This document shows positions 8,321 through 16,021 of a stretch of 64,000 bases of DNA, piece after piece. Below the pieces are notes generated by a model that saw nothing but the letters and a program-made list of their open reading frames with translations, ran no database searches and was not told the DNA's origin. A program made the position numbers and the translations under genes. The stretch is from the NCBI RefSeq assembly GCF_004022565.1, contig NZ_CP022987.1:558001-622000 (forward strand). The letters are read 5' to 3'. Position 1 is the first letter of the stretch. Each line of letters begins with the position of its first letter. The DNA comes from Pollutimonas thiosulfatoxidans. GTDB taxonomy: Bacteria; Pseudomonadota; Gammaproteobacteria; Burkholderiales; Burkholderiaceae_B.

Positions 8321-9223
8321 ATGACAACAGCCAACACCACCAAGAATTTCAATGCGGAAACGGTGCTGCACCCGCGCAAGGTCGAACGCGTGGTGCCGGG
8401 TGTGGCGACCTCTGACGGCGCCGGAGTCAAGCTTACCCGAGTGCTGACGCCCAACCTGCAAAAGCGGCTGGATCCATTTCTGATGCTGGATCATTTCGGC
8501 ACGGATAATCCCGGCGACTACATCGGTGGCTTCCCCGACCATCCGCACCGCGGTTTCGAGACCGTAACCTACATGATAGAAGGGCGCATGCGCCATCGCG
8601 ATAGCGCCGGCAACGAGGGCCTGCTGCAAAATGGCGGCGTGCAGTGGATGACGGCCGGCAGGGGCCTGGTGCACTCGGAGTTGCCAGAGCAGGAGGAAGG
8701 TCGCATGGAAGGGTTTCAGTTATGGCTCAACCTGCCCGCACGCGACAAAATGACCACGCCTGGCTATCGCGATATCCAAAGCGAGGCCATCCCCGAAGTG
8801 CGCTTGCCATCGGGCGTGCTTGTGCGCGTCATCGCTGGTGGCAGCCACGGGGTAGCCGGCGCCATGCAGCGCGACACCACCGAACCCCTGTATCTGGACC
8901 TGCACTTCGAGTCAGCCGCCGAATTTTCTCAGTCGCTCGCGCGGGACATGAACGCCTTTATTTATGTCTATCGCGGCGAAGTGCAAGTTCAAGGATATAC
9001 CGTGCCAGCCCACCGCATGGCGGTCCTGGGCAATGACAAGCAGGCTGACGGCGTGGTGCTGCAGAGCCAAGGGCCGGCACGCGTGCTGCTGGTGGCCGGC
9101 AAACCGCTGAACGAGCCTATCGCACAGCACGGTCCATTCGTAATGAACACCCACGAAGAGCTTGTGCAAGCGGTGGCGGACTTCCAGGCCGGGAAGTTCC
9201 ACCAACCCGTAGCGGGGGCCTAG
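8321..9223 (+). CDS. Pirin family protein (bicupin)
   Basis: A 300-residue cupin protein of the pirin family. The N-terminal cupin keeps the iron-binding set: HPHRGFETVTYM, then HRDSAGNEGLLQNGGVQWMTAGRGLVHSE in two parts, giving three His and one Glu. A degenerate second cupin occupies the C-terminal half (YVYRGEVQVQGYTVP). Bacterial members such as YhhW act as quercetin 2,3-dioxygenases in vitro or as regulatory cofactors; the role here is open. It is a single gene with its own upstream region. Confidence 0.92.
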   Translation: MTTANTTKNFNAETVLHPRKVERVVPGVATSDGAGVKLTRVLTPNLQKRLDPFLMLDHFGTDNPGDYIGGFPDHPHRGFETVTYMIEGRMRHRDSAGNEGLLQNGGVQWMTAGRGLVHSELPEQEEGRMEGFQLWLNLPARDKMTTPGYRDIQSEAIPEVRLPSGVLVRVIAGGSHGVAGAMQRDTTEPLYLDLHFESAAEFSQSLARDMNAFIYVYRGEVQVQGYTVPAHRMAVLGNDKQADGVVLQSQGPARVLLVAGKPLNEPIAQHGPFVMNTHEELVQAVADFQAGKFHQPVAGA

Positions 9224-9235
9224 CTCAGGCCGCCA

Positions 9236-9712
9236 TCAGGCAGCTACGTCTCCGCGACGCGGTGGCGTATTCCCGGGATGCATGTCGTCGTCACCGGGCC
9301 GCTGCGGCAGTTGCGGCAGGCCAATTGCCTTGCGCAAACGTTGGCAGTCGGGATTCGGGCTTCCATCGGCCAGCCACGTCGGAAACTCTCGACACGGCGA
9401 AGGCCGTTGCTCGTAGATGCCGCAGTGGACCCCATCTTGCCCCACCTCGCCGCGTAGCGCCACGCACGGTTTGCCACCATGCTCGGTCCCCTTCATACAG
9501 CCGCGCAGGGCGCTTACCTGTGTGACAAGTTCTGGGGGAACCGTACCGCCGCTTTCTCCGGCTATTTCGCCGCAGTAAAACGATACTCTGAAATGTGCGC
9601 AGCATGCCCCGCAGGAGAGGCAAGGGTTGAAACCGGCAACATCGTTGCTGGCTTGTTGCCGAGCCGAGGCGAACGACACAGGATAGGCAAGGAGCGGGCG
9701 AACCACCGTCAT
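9236..9712 (-). CDS. YkgJ-family cysteine cluster protein
   Basis: A 158-residue protein with the CxxCGxCC cluster (NPCLSCGACCAHF) followed by YCGEI, GCMKG, PCVALRG, HCGIYEQRPSPCREFP: the spaced cysteines of the YkgJ/UPF0153 family, which probably bind zinc or an iron-sulfur cluster. Function is unknown. ATG 9712 has AAGGAG 6 bases upstream and begins the conserved part; the upstream reading frame runs into the tRNA region. It converges on the pirin gene. Confidence 0.85.
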   Translation of the reverse strand: MTVVRPLLAYPVSFASARQQASNDVAGFNPCLSCGACCAHFRVSFYCGEIAGESGGTVPPELVTQVSALRGCMKGTEHGGKPCVALRGEVGQDGVHCGIYEQRPSPCREFPTWLADGSPNPDCQRLRKAIGLPQLPQRPGDDDMHPGNTPPRRGDVAA

Positions 9713-9775
9713 GAAGCATCTCCTTATGAGATGTGTAGACCGACTTTGGGAAAGCAGGGACGGGATTTTACAGCA

Positions 9776-9806
9776 AATAAAAAGGCCAACTCTGAAGAGC
9801 TGGCCT
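9776..9806 (-). terminator. Rho-independent terminator of tRNA-Thr
   Basis: Reading leftward, AGGCCAGCTC-TTCA-GAGTTGGCCT (one G-U pair) is followed by TTTTT. It lies about 20 bases after the tRNA 3' end. A near-identical hairpin follows the tRNA-Asn at 15.8 kb. Confidence 0.85.
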
Positions 9807-9826
9807 ATATATCTATTTAGTCTTGT

Positions 9827-9902
9827 TGGTGCCGATGAGAGGAGTCGAACCCCCGACCTTCTCATTACGAATGAGCTGCTCTACCAACTGAGCTACATCG
9901 GC
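9827..9902 (-). tRNA. tRNA-Thr (anticodon CGT)
   Basis: 76 bases including encoded CCA. Acceptor GCCGATG/CATCGGC, D arm GCTC...GAGC, anticodon loop TTCGTAA with CGT at positions 34-36 (reads ACG, Thr), and T loop GGTTCGACTC. It closely follows the E. coli tRNA-Thr(CGT) pattern. Confidence 0.96.
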
Positions 9903-10000
9903 GTTCAGCTAATAGCGGTAAATCTTTGCCCGCTTTCTGCCAAGCCCATTATTATACATATTTCCTACGCTGCCCAAGCGCAGCAATGACTGGAGGATGT

Positions 10001-10375
10001 ATGGATTCCATCGTGTGGCTTATGTTGGCGGCCGCTTTGCTGCCGTACGCTGCGGCTATAGCGGCCAAGGCGGGCGGTAGCGCTTTCGACAACAACGAAC
10101 CGCGGTCCTGGCTGGCGCGGCAAGAGGGTTGGAGGGCGCGCGCCAACGCTGCGCAGAAGAACCTTTTCGAGAGCTTGCCGTTCTTTTATGCCGCTGTATT
10201 GCTCGCGCTGTATGCACAAGTCAGCGAAGGCTGGCTGCTGATGCTGATGTCGGCCTGGGTAGGCGTACGAATGATCTATATCGGCGTCTACGTGGCCGGC
10301 TACGGCGCTATACGATCCGCCGTGTGGGCCCTGGCTTTCATCATCAATATTGCGATTCTGTTCCTTGCCATGTAA
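10001..10375 (+). CDS. MAPEG family membrane protein
   Basis: A 124-residue protein with four hydrophobic segments (SIVWLMLAAALLPYAAAIA; FFYAAVLLALYAQV; LLMLMSAWVGVRMIYIGVYV; AVWALAFIINIAILFLAM). The cytosolic-side motif ARANAAQKNLFESLPFF matches the MAPEG superfamily (YecN-like). Animal members are glutathione-dependent enzymes of eicosanoid metabolism; bacterial substrates are mostly unknown. GGAGG lies 8 bases before the ATG. Confidence 0.88.
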   Translation: MDSIVWLMLAAALLPYAAAIAAKAGGSAFDNNEPRSWLARQEGWRARANAAQKNLFESLPFFYAAVLLALYAQVSEGWLLMLMSAWVGVRMIYIGVYVAGYGAIRSAVWALAFIINIAILFLAM

Positions 10376-10387
10376 ACCGGGGCGACA

Positions 10388-10403
10388 GGCGGCGCGCGCC
10401 GCC
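10388..10403. terminator. GC-only hairpin between converging genes
   Basis: GGCGGCG-CG-CGCCGCC, a perfect palindrome between the MAPEG gene and the converging AI-2E-family gene. No T tract is present, so it may slow rather than fully end transcription. Confidence 0.4.
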
Positions 10404-10410
10404 CCACCGT

Positions 10411-11475
10411 TTACTTGTCGTCGTGGTTCATCCGGATGGCGGAGGGGAACAAGTCCCAGCACGCGATGAACAAGGCGGCAAACAAGGGGCCGATGACGAA
10501 GCCATTCAGGCCGAATACCGCCAGGCCGCCCAGCGTGGAGATCAGGATGACATAGTCCGGAATCTTGGTGTCTTTGCCAACCAGCAAAGGCCGCAGGATG
10601 TTGTCTACCAGCCCGATCACCAGCACGCCAAAAAGGATCAGCAAGATGCCCTGCCACGTAGCGCCCGTGACAAGAAAGTAAACCGCGACCGGCACCCAGA
10701 TGATGGCGGCTCCCACCGCCGGCAGCAATGAAAGGAAAGCCATCAACACGCCCCATAGCAGGGCGCCCTGGATTCCCAGCAACCAGAACATCAGCCCGCC
10801 CAGCGCCCCTTGCGTGGCGGCCACGACTATGTTGCCCTTGACTGTTGCCCGCACGACGGTCGCGAATTTGCGAAATAGATGCTGTTGATGGTCGTCGCTA
10901 AGCGGGATCAGTTGCTTGCTCTGTCGAGCCAGGTTGGCGCCGTCGCGCAGCAGGAAGAACAGCAAATACAGCATGACAAACATGCCCACGATGAACTGGA
11001 AGGTGTTCTGGCCCACGTTCACGGCCTGGGTTGCCAGGAATTTGCTGCCTTGCAGGGCCCCAGCCGATAGCTTCTCGCGCAGGCTGAAGACGTCTCCGAC
11101 ACCAAAGCGCAGCAGCACTTCGTGCACGGAGTCGGGCAGGGCGTTCATGATCTGCTCGAAATAGTTGCCCAGATTCAGCTCGCCGGTGCTTAGCTGCTTA
11201 TATATGTGGGCGCCTTCCTGTACCAGGGAAGCCGAGATCAGAATCATGGGGATGATCACCATCAGGATAATGATCATCAAGGTCGTCAGCGCAGCAATGT
11301 TGGGACGGCCACGCAGCCGTTGCAGCAGTCGCCTGTGGAGCGGCTGAAAGATGATGGCCAGGATGGCGCCCCAGAAGATGGCGCCGTAATACGGCAGCAA
11401 CACCCAGATGAAGGCCACCGTGACGATGGTCAGCAGCAGCAGGAACGAGCGAAAGTAAAGGTTGGAGTTATTCAT
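10411..11475 (-). CDS. AI-2E family transporter (PF01594), copy 1
   Basis: A 354-residue polytopic membrane protein. It starts NLYFRSFLLLLTIVTVAFIWVL, has an amphipathic middle region (residues about 95-150), and a C-terminal block with the conserved LPAVGAAIIWVPVAVY and DNILRPLLVGK. The family includes the E. coli autoinducer-2 exporter TqsA and sodium/proton antiporters, so the substrate is open. It lies 25 bases after a second family member on the same strand, suggesting one operon. ATG 11475 starts at the first family-like sequence. Confidence 0.9.
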   Translation of the reverse strand: MNNSNLYFRSFLLLLTIVTVAFIWVLLPYYGAIFWGAILAIIFQPLHRRLLQRLRGRPNIAALTTLMIIILMVIIPMILISASLVQEGAHIYKQLSTGELNLGNYFEQIMNALPDSVHEVLLRFGVGDVFSLREKLSAGALQGSKFLATQAVNVGQNTFQFIVGMFVMLYLLFFLLRDGANLARQSKQLIPLSDDHQQHLFRKFATVVRATVKGNIVVAATQGALGGLMFWLLGIQGALLWGVLMAFLSLLPAVGAAIIWVPVAVYFLVTGATWQGILLILFGVLVIGLVDNILRPLLVGKDTKIPDYVILISTLGGLAVFGLNGFVIGPLFAALFIACWDLFPSAIRMNHDDK

Positions 11476-11500
11476 TAGCGCAATTCTATGCGAAGCCGGC

Positions 11501-12721
11501 CTACTCGCCCAGCAACTCGGCAATGGTTTCCATCTCTTCGATGTGCTGCGAAATCACCTTGACGACCATAATGGTGGGTACGCACAGCAACATGCCCCAA
11601 ACGCCCCACAGCCAGGCGCCAAACAGCAAGGCCACAAATACGGCGGTGGCGTTCATTTTTGCAATGCGGCCGGTCATCCATGTGGTTACCAGCATGCCCA
11701 CGATGCTGGCAACGCCGAGCGTAATAGCCGCTGCCAACAGCATCATCGAAAGTGAATCAAACTGCAGGAAGGCGGCCACGCCGATCACGACTGCGGCGAT
11801 CAGCGGGCCGAAGTAGGGGATGATGTGCAGCAGGCCGGCCACCACGCCCCACGAGGCCGGATTGTCCATGCCGATGGCCCACAGCGCGAGCCAGGTAAAT
11901 ATCCCCAACAAGGTGTTAGTGACCAGCAGCATCAACATGTATTTCTGGATGGACGTGTTGATGTCGTCCAATATTTGGACAGTAATCTTTTTGTTGGATA
12001 ACGAGGGGCCGGTAAGCCGTACCAGTTTCCGCTTGAAGGTGTTGCCCGACAGCAAGGCGAAAAACACCATGAATAACACCATAGTCATCTGGCCCATGAA
12101 TGCGGCCGCGCTGACCGAGCCGGCCCATAGCCAGTCGTTCAGGTTGAAGTCGGGCGGTGCCACCACGACCGCCGGCGGCGCGGGCTGAGCCGGGTCTACT
12201 GGGGTTTCGGCTTCCGGTTTTGTGACCCGGGTCAGCGTGTCGGCGGCACTACGCAGCTTGTCCAGCGTACTTAGCTCGCCATTGTCCAGGCGCTTGTACG
12301 CGCTGCTTAGCTTATAGGCCGCGAACGGGACCTCATCCATCATCGTCTGCGCTTCTACGTAGACCGATGTAGCAATGGCGCCCGAGCCGCCAATCAGGCC
12401 AATCATGACCAGACTGGTGCCCAGGACGCGAGGTACTTTCATGCGTTCTAGCCAGACCACGACGGGGTTCAGTGTGTAGGACACCAATATGCCCAACACC
12501 AGAGGTATGAAGAAGTCCTTGGCCCACTGCAAGGCAAAGACGAAGGCGATGGTCGCCAGAATGGTAAGCGCCAAGCCGCTGGCCGCTACATGGGAGCTGG
12601 GCTCTGGGACCACATCGATGACCGGCGCTTTCTGGTGGACGCCGTCCGCCGGTACCACGGTCGGAGCGGGCGGGTCTGTGTCGGAGCCTGTTGCACCCGG
12701 CTTGTTCTGCGTAGCATCCAT
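11501..12721 (-). CDS. AI-2E family transporter (PF01594), copy 2
   Basis: A 406-residue member of the same family as the next gene but clearly diverged. It has an unusual 45-residue Pro/Asp-rich N-terminal tail before TM1 (ALTILATIAFVFALQWAKDFFIPLVLG), a Pro-rich insertion near residues 175-190 (ETPVDPAQPAPPAVVVAPP), and the family block LHIIPYFGPLIAAVVIGVAA. The tandem pair may form a hetero-oligomer or transport different compounds; sequence does not decide. Confidence 0.9.
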   Translation of the reverse strand: MDATQNKPGATGSDTDPPAPTVVPADGVHQKAPVIDVVPEPSSHVAASGLALTILATIAFVFALQWAKDFFIPLVLGILVSYTLNPVVVWLERMKVPRVLGTSLVMIGLIGGSGAIATSVYVEAQTMMDEVPFAAYKLSSAYKRLDNGELSTLDKLRSAADTLTRVTKPEAETPVDPAQPAPPAVVVAPPDFNLNDWLWAGSVSAAAFMGQMTMVLFMVFFALLSGNTFKRKLVRLTGPSLSNKKITVQILDDINTSIQKYMLMLLVTNTLLGIFTWLALWAIGMDNPASWGVVAGLLHIIPYFGPLIAAVVIGVAAFLQFDSLSMMLLAAAITLGVASIVGMLVTTWMTGRIAKMNATAVFVALLFGAWLWGVWGMLLCVPTIMVVKVISQHIEEMETIAELLGE

Positions 12722-12834
12722 GGTGGCCTCTGGCGTGGGTTAACTTTCTGCCCAGCCTCGCGTAGGCTGGCTGTAAATACTACGGTTTAGCGAAGCAAGA
12801 GGCAAGCCGTTGTGGATCAACGGGCATCCACGGG

Positions 12835-13230
12835 TTAGTCACTATAGCTGTCACCGGCAAATTCTATGAGGCAGAAGCCGTGACCGAAGGGATCGGAGAA
12901 GCTTATGCATTTTGATCCCTTCCACTGGACGCATTCGCTCTCCTGCACTGCGCCGGCACCGATGGCACGCTTGGCGGCTTCCTCTACATTGTCGACGACG
13001 AAATCCAGGTGTACCGGTGTCCAGTGCCTGGTGTACTGGCGCCCATCGCCCAGGCTTTTCACTGGACGCGAGCCGGCCGGCTTGCGTAACAGGTACAAGG
13101 TGGCAGCGGCGCCCGTCAGTTCGGCAACGTCGCCATCGATGATGCGGCCAAGGCTCAGTGGCAAAGCCGCAGTATAGAAGTCGATCGCGGGAGCGAGCTT
13201 GGGCACGTCAATGTTTACGAGTATCTCCAT
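12835..13230 (-). CDS. VOC family (glyoxalase/bleomycin resistance fold) protein
   Basis: A 131-residue protein with the vicinal-oxygen-chelate pattern: MEILVNIDVPKLAPAIDFYTAAL at the start, HLDFVVDNVEEAAKRAIGAGA in the middle and FSDPFGHGFCLIEF at the end. Metal ligands would be His in HLDF and Glu in LIEF. The family covers glyoxalases, dioxygenases and antibiotic-binding proteins, and the substrate is not predictable. ATG 13230 is chosen because the conserved strand begins there. Confidence 0.85.
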   Translation of the reverse strand: MEILVNIDVPKLAPAIDFYTAALPLSLGRIIDGDVAELTGAAATLYLLRKPAGSRPVKSLGDGRQYTRHWTPVHLDFVVDNVEEAAKRAIGAGAVQESECVQWKGSKCISFSDPFGHGFCLIEFAGDSYSD

Positions 13231-13304
13231 GGTGGTCCACCTGGACATTGTCCAATATCCGTTATACAGCACCGCGAGTCGCGACGCGCCTACAATGGCG
13301 CGGC

Positions 13305-14192
13305 ATGACAAAAAGATCCAGCTCGACAAAACGCAGGGCCAAGCCCAGGGCCAGGAAGCGCGCCGGCCGCCTCAGTCGATTTCTAAGGGCGTTTACCACT
13401 TCGGCCATTGTTGCCTTCAGCATCACCAGTTGCGCGCTGAACCCGCAACTACGGGATCACTTGCCCAGCCTGACGGGCCAGGAAGACATAGCGGTACCAG
13501 CGGCTCCCACCGGCGCCCAGCTTCAAACACGCTTCTCTGACTGCCCGCAATTCTTTCCGGGCGGGCAAGCGCCTATCGTTCCCGCGGGGCCTGCATTGCA
13601 CGAACTGTGCTTCTCGTCCTTTGCCATATTGCATAGCGGCCAGACCAAAACGCCTGTGTTCGTCGCACAGCGCCTGAATCGGAAGATGCTTAACCAGGCG
13701 CAAGGAATCAAGCGCACAGACCGGTTCTATTCAGAAGCGCGATTGCCCACCGCCCAGCGTGCTCAATTGGACGATTATCGTGGCTCGGGTTATTCGCGCG
13801 GCCACATGGCGCCCGCCGGCGACATGCATACCCTTGAAGCCATGGCCCAGAGCTTCAGCCTGGCCAATATGGTGCCGCAAGACCAACGGCATAACGCCGG
13901 CGCCTGGAGCAAAGTGGAAAGCGACACTCGTAAATACGTCATGCGCGCCCAAGGTGATGTTTATGTCTTGACCGGCCCGGTTTACGACAGGCGGCCGCAG
14001 ACCATAGGGCCAGGCAAGGTGGCCGTGCCTGGCGGGATGTTCAAGTTGGTATACGACGTCACGACAGGGCGATCATGGGTGCACTGGCAGGCGAATAGTC
14101 CGGACGCCAAGGTGGGGCCGCCGATCAGCTATGCGGAATTCGTGAGGCGCACGGGCTTGCAGCTGTCCTTGTCGGCTGCCGGCGCGCCCTGA
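13305..14192 (+). CDS. DNA/RNA non-specific endonuclease, probable lipoprotein
   Basis: A 295-residue nuclease of the NucA/EndA family. The catalytic motif appears as GSGYSRGHMAPAGDM (the RGH histidine is the general base), followed by QRHNAGAWSKVE, whose Asn binds magnesium. A very basic N-terminus (TKRSSSTKRRAKPRARKRA) precedes a hydrophobic stretch ending SITSC, which resembles a lipobox, so export and lipid anchoring are likely. Such enzymes degrade extracellular or foreign DNA and RNA. No immunity gene is evident beside it. Confidence 0.87.
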   Translation: MTKRSSSTKRRAKPRARKRAGRLSRFLRAFTTSAIVAFSITSCALNPQLRDHLPSLTGQEDIAVPAAPTGAQLQTRFSDCPQFFPGGQAPIVPAGPALHELCFSSFAILHSGQTKTPVFVAQRLNRKMLNQAQGIKRTDRFYSEARLPTAQRAQLDDYRGSGYSRGHMAPAGDMHTLEAMAQSFSLANMVPQDQRHNAGAWSKVESDTRKYVMRAQGDVYVLTGPVYDRRPQTIGPGKVAVPGGMFKLVYDVTTGRSWVHWQANSPDAKVGPPISYAEFVRRTGLQLSLSAAGAP

Positions 14193-14259
14193 GGGTGACG
14201 AAGTGGCCCAAGTGAGCGCGGCAGGGCATACTACGAGCATACAAACATTGGAGTGCAAT

Positions 14260-14451
14260 ATGCCCCGAAAGATTGTTCAACTGACTCCCCTCAAGATCCA
14301 CGACTATGCTGGCGTGTACTTATTTGCGGTTTGTAGCGACGGTTCCGCGTGGCGAGCCGTACAAGGCGACGATGGAAGTATTGTCGGAGAATGGATGCGT
14401 ATCGCGCCCATTGATGAAGATGTTGCGGTGGATAGCGGCCCGGACCTGTAG
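14260..14451 (+). CDS. Small hypothetical protein
   Basis: A 63-residue acidic protein (MPRKIVQLTPLKIHDY ... LFAVCSDGSAWRAVQGDDG). The strand-turn pattern with SDGSAW suggests a small beta-sheet protein. TTGGAG lies 6 bases before the ATG. I do not recognise a family with confidence. It lies between a nuclease gene and another orphan gene in a patchy stretch. Confidence 0.6.
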   Translation: MPRKIVQLTPLKIHDYAGVYLFAVCSDGSAWRAVQGDDGSIVGEWMRIAPIDEDVAVDSGPDL

Positions 14452-14458
14452 GCCCTGC

Positions 14459-14746
14459 CTACCAGGCACCGCGGCGTGGATAAGCCTGCCGCATATATTC
14501 GATCAATTGCTGTTCGACCGTTTGAGCCCCCGGGTCGGACACCACTTCCGAGCTAAGAAATTCAGGCCGCGCGAAGTGCCGTTCAGTTGCCTCCATCTTG
14601 GGGCTGAGCGGCGAATATTTGGTCGACGGTAAGTTGGCCATGAGGTTGGAAGGGCGCACTGCCCGATCCGTATCGGCCGCTGTGCGTTCACGCAGCTCAG
14701 GCGTGCTTGCTTCCACATGCGTTGCTTCTTCTACATAGTTGGTCAT
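14459..14746 (-). CDS. Hypothetical protein
   Basis: A 95-residue hydrophilic protein (MTNYVEEATHVEASTPELRER ... QLIEYMRQAYPRRGAW) without membrane segments or a recognised domain. GGAGAG lies 6 bases before the ATG at 14746, and the C-terminus (VEQQLIEYMRQAYP) looks helical. It may be a lineage-restricted protein. Its function is unknown. Confidence 0.55.
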   Translation of the reverse strand: MTNYVEEATHVEASTPELRERTAADTDRAVRPSNLMANLPSTKYSPLSPKMEATERHFARPEFLSSEVVSDPGAQTVEQQLIEYMRQAYPRRGAW

Positions 14747-15026
14747 AAGAGACTCTCCCGCGGGTCCTGACCACAATAAAATGCCAGGACGATCTCCCCG
14801 TTGGCTAATCTCGCGCGTCGAAGACGCTGGATGCGCAACGGGTAGCATGCGTGGCGCATGCGCTTTTGCTGGGGTTGCTGAGGACGACCGCGAACTGGTA
14901 GGAGATCCTAGACTGATTACGACAGGTCGCGGCCTATCCAGTATGGACCAGTTTGTTGTAAATAGATACTATTCCCTACAGCACCTGGAGTTGGAATGAG
15001 GTAGCACGGCCTAGTGCCGCTATTAT
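14747..15026. other. Intergenic stretch without a supported gene
   Basis: About 280 bases between a hypothetical gene and the antitoxin. An open frame of 86 codons on the plus strand lacks a ribosome site and resembles no protein. No tRNA, repeat or strong hairpin was seen. It could hold the promoter for the leftward hypothetical gene. Confidence 0.5.
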
Positions 15027-15320
15027 TTAAGCGTGAGCAGGCTCTACTGTGAGCTTCACGCCAGCGGCACGAGCTAGCTTTAGCACGGTGTCATAGCGTG
15101 GCTTAGCTCCGGGAGCCAATGCCTTGTACAGGCTTTCGCGACCAAGACCCGCATCCTTGGCCATTTTGGTCATGCCCCTGGCTTTGGCAACATCTGATAG
15201 CGCCGCAAGGAAGAGGGCGGGGTCGTCTTCCTCTAACGCTGCAGATAGGTACTCGGCAATTGCTTCTTCGCTGTCAAGATATTCGGCTGCGTCAAAGGGC
15301 GCTATTTTGATGGTGGTCAT
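15027..15320 (-). CDS. HigA-type antitoxin (addiction module antidote protein)
   Basis: A 97-residue protein of the antidote family paired with RelE-like killers. The first half is acidic (FDAAEYLDSEEAIAEYLSAAL) and the second is a Cro/C1-type helix-turn-helix (MTKMAKDAGLGRESLYKAL ... DTVLKLARAAGVKL). It should bind and neutralise the toxin and repress the shared promoter. Its start overlaps the toxin stop (ATGA), with the toxin first, as in HigBA-type modules. Confidence 0.88.
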   Translation of the reverse strand: MTTIKIAPFDAAEYLDSEEAIAEYLSAALEEDDPALFLAALSDVAKARGMTKMAKDAGLGRESLYKALAPGAKPRYDTVLKLARAAGVKLTVEPAHA

Positions 15321-15622
15321 GGCTGTTCCTCTTGTATCTGTTTCCACATGGATATGGCGGTCTTGATGTCCCGCTTCTGCGTAGACTTGTTGCCGCCAAT
15401 CAACAAGAGGTATACGGCTCGGCCATCACGGGCATAGTAAATACGATAGCCGGGGCCGAAGTGAATACGCATCTCGGAAACACCATCACTGATGGTCTTT
15501 ATGTCGCCGAAGTTGCCTTGGGCTGCTTGCCGCATGCGAATAATTACTTTCGCCCTTGCTTTCAAGTCCTTGAGGTCGGCTAGCCATTCATTAAATTTGG
15601 CGGTTCGGTTAATCGAATTCAT
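15317..15622 (-). CDS. RelE/ParE-superfamily toxin (addiction module killer protein)
   Basis: A 101-residue basic protein of the RelE-like killer family: FNEWLADLKDLKARAKVIIRM, the core GVSEMRIHFGPGYRIYYARDG, and LLLIGGNKSTQKRDIKTA near the end. Family members are usually ribosome-dependent mRNA interferases. It precedes its antitoxin by a 4-base overlap. A GTATCC-GATT-GGATAC dyad 12 bases upstream of the start is the likely operator. Confidence 0.88.
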   Translation of the reverse strand: MNSINRTAKFNEWLADLKDLKARAKVIIRMRQAAQGNFGDIKTISDGVSEMRIHFGPGYRIYYARDGRAVYLLLIGGNKSTQKRDIKTAISMWKQIQEEQP

Positions 15623-15630
15623 GAAAACCT

Positions 15631-15660
15631 ATAGTATCCGATTGGATACGTCCCTGCAAA
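15631..15660 (-). promoter_or_regulatory. Promoter and dyad operator of the toxin-antitoxin pair
   Basis: Reading leftward, TTTGCA (15655-15660) and TACTAT (15631-15636) are spaced 18 bases. A perfect 6-bp dyad, GTATCC/GGATAC with a 4-base centre at 15634-15649, overlaps the spacer and -10 box. This placement suits autorepression by the antitoxin. The implied leader before the toxin ATG is only a few bases. Confidence 0.55.
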
Positions 15661-15821
15661 CATTTCCGCCCAGCATTTGAACTGCGGGCTTTTTATTTGG
15701 TGACCCCTTGTTGAAACAACAGTACCGCGGATTGGTTACTCAGTCTCGACTTCACTGGCTCGGCAAGATGGCAGCGCATCTTGCGAATTTGCGTCCACAT
15801 TGATGACAAAACCGCAGAACG

Positions 15822-15850
15822 CAAAAAGGCCAACTCCGAAGAATTGGCCT
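15822..15850 (-). terminator. Rho-independent terminator of tRNA-Asn
   Basis: Reading leftward, AGGCCAATTC-TTCG-GAGTTGGCCT then TTTTT: a 10-bp stem (one G-U pair) with a stable TTCG tetraloop. Nearly the same hairpin follows tRNA-Thr at 9.8 kb. Confidence 0.85.
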
Positions 15851-15866
15851 AGATGCTTGAATTTAT

Positions 15867-15942
15867 TGGCTCCCCGAACTGGGTTCGAACCAGTGACCTG
15901 CGGATTAACAGTCCGTCGCTCTACCGACTGAGCTATCGGGGA
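15867..15942 (-). tRNA. tRNA-Asn (anticodon GTT)
   Basis: 76 bases including CCA. Acceptor TCCCCGA/TTGGGGA-type pairing (TCCCCGA with TCGGGGA), D arm GCTC...GAGC, anticodon loop CTGTTAA with GTT at positions 34-36 (reads AAC/AAU, Asn), and T arm CTGG-TTCGAAC-CCAG. Confidence 0.96.
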
Positions 15943-16021
15943 ATTAAAGAAGCGAAACTATAGCATGAATTTCGCTCTTGCCGCAAACCGTGGAGGGCCT
16001 CAGTGGTTCACAGAAGTGGGC

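Noticed and set aside
9711..9989. Open frame containing DERSRTPDLLITNELLYQLSYIG
   Set aside because: This peptide is the well-known translation of a tRNA gene (here tRNA-Thr) and not a protein.
14739..14999. 86-codon open frame on the plus strand
   Set aside because: No ribosome site, no recognisable domain, and overlaps the promoter side of the leftward hypothetical gene.
15867..15942. tRNA-Asn as a phage or island attachment site
   Set aside because: I looked for a second copy of the tRNA 3' end and an integrase in the window and found neither.
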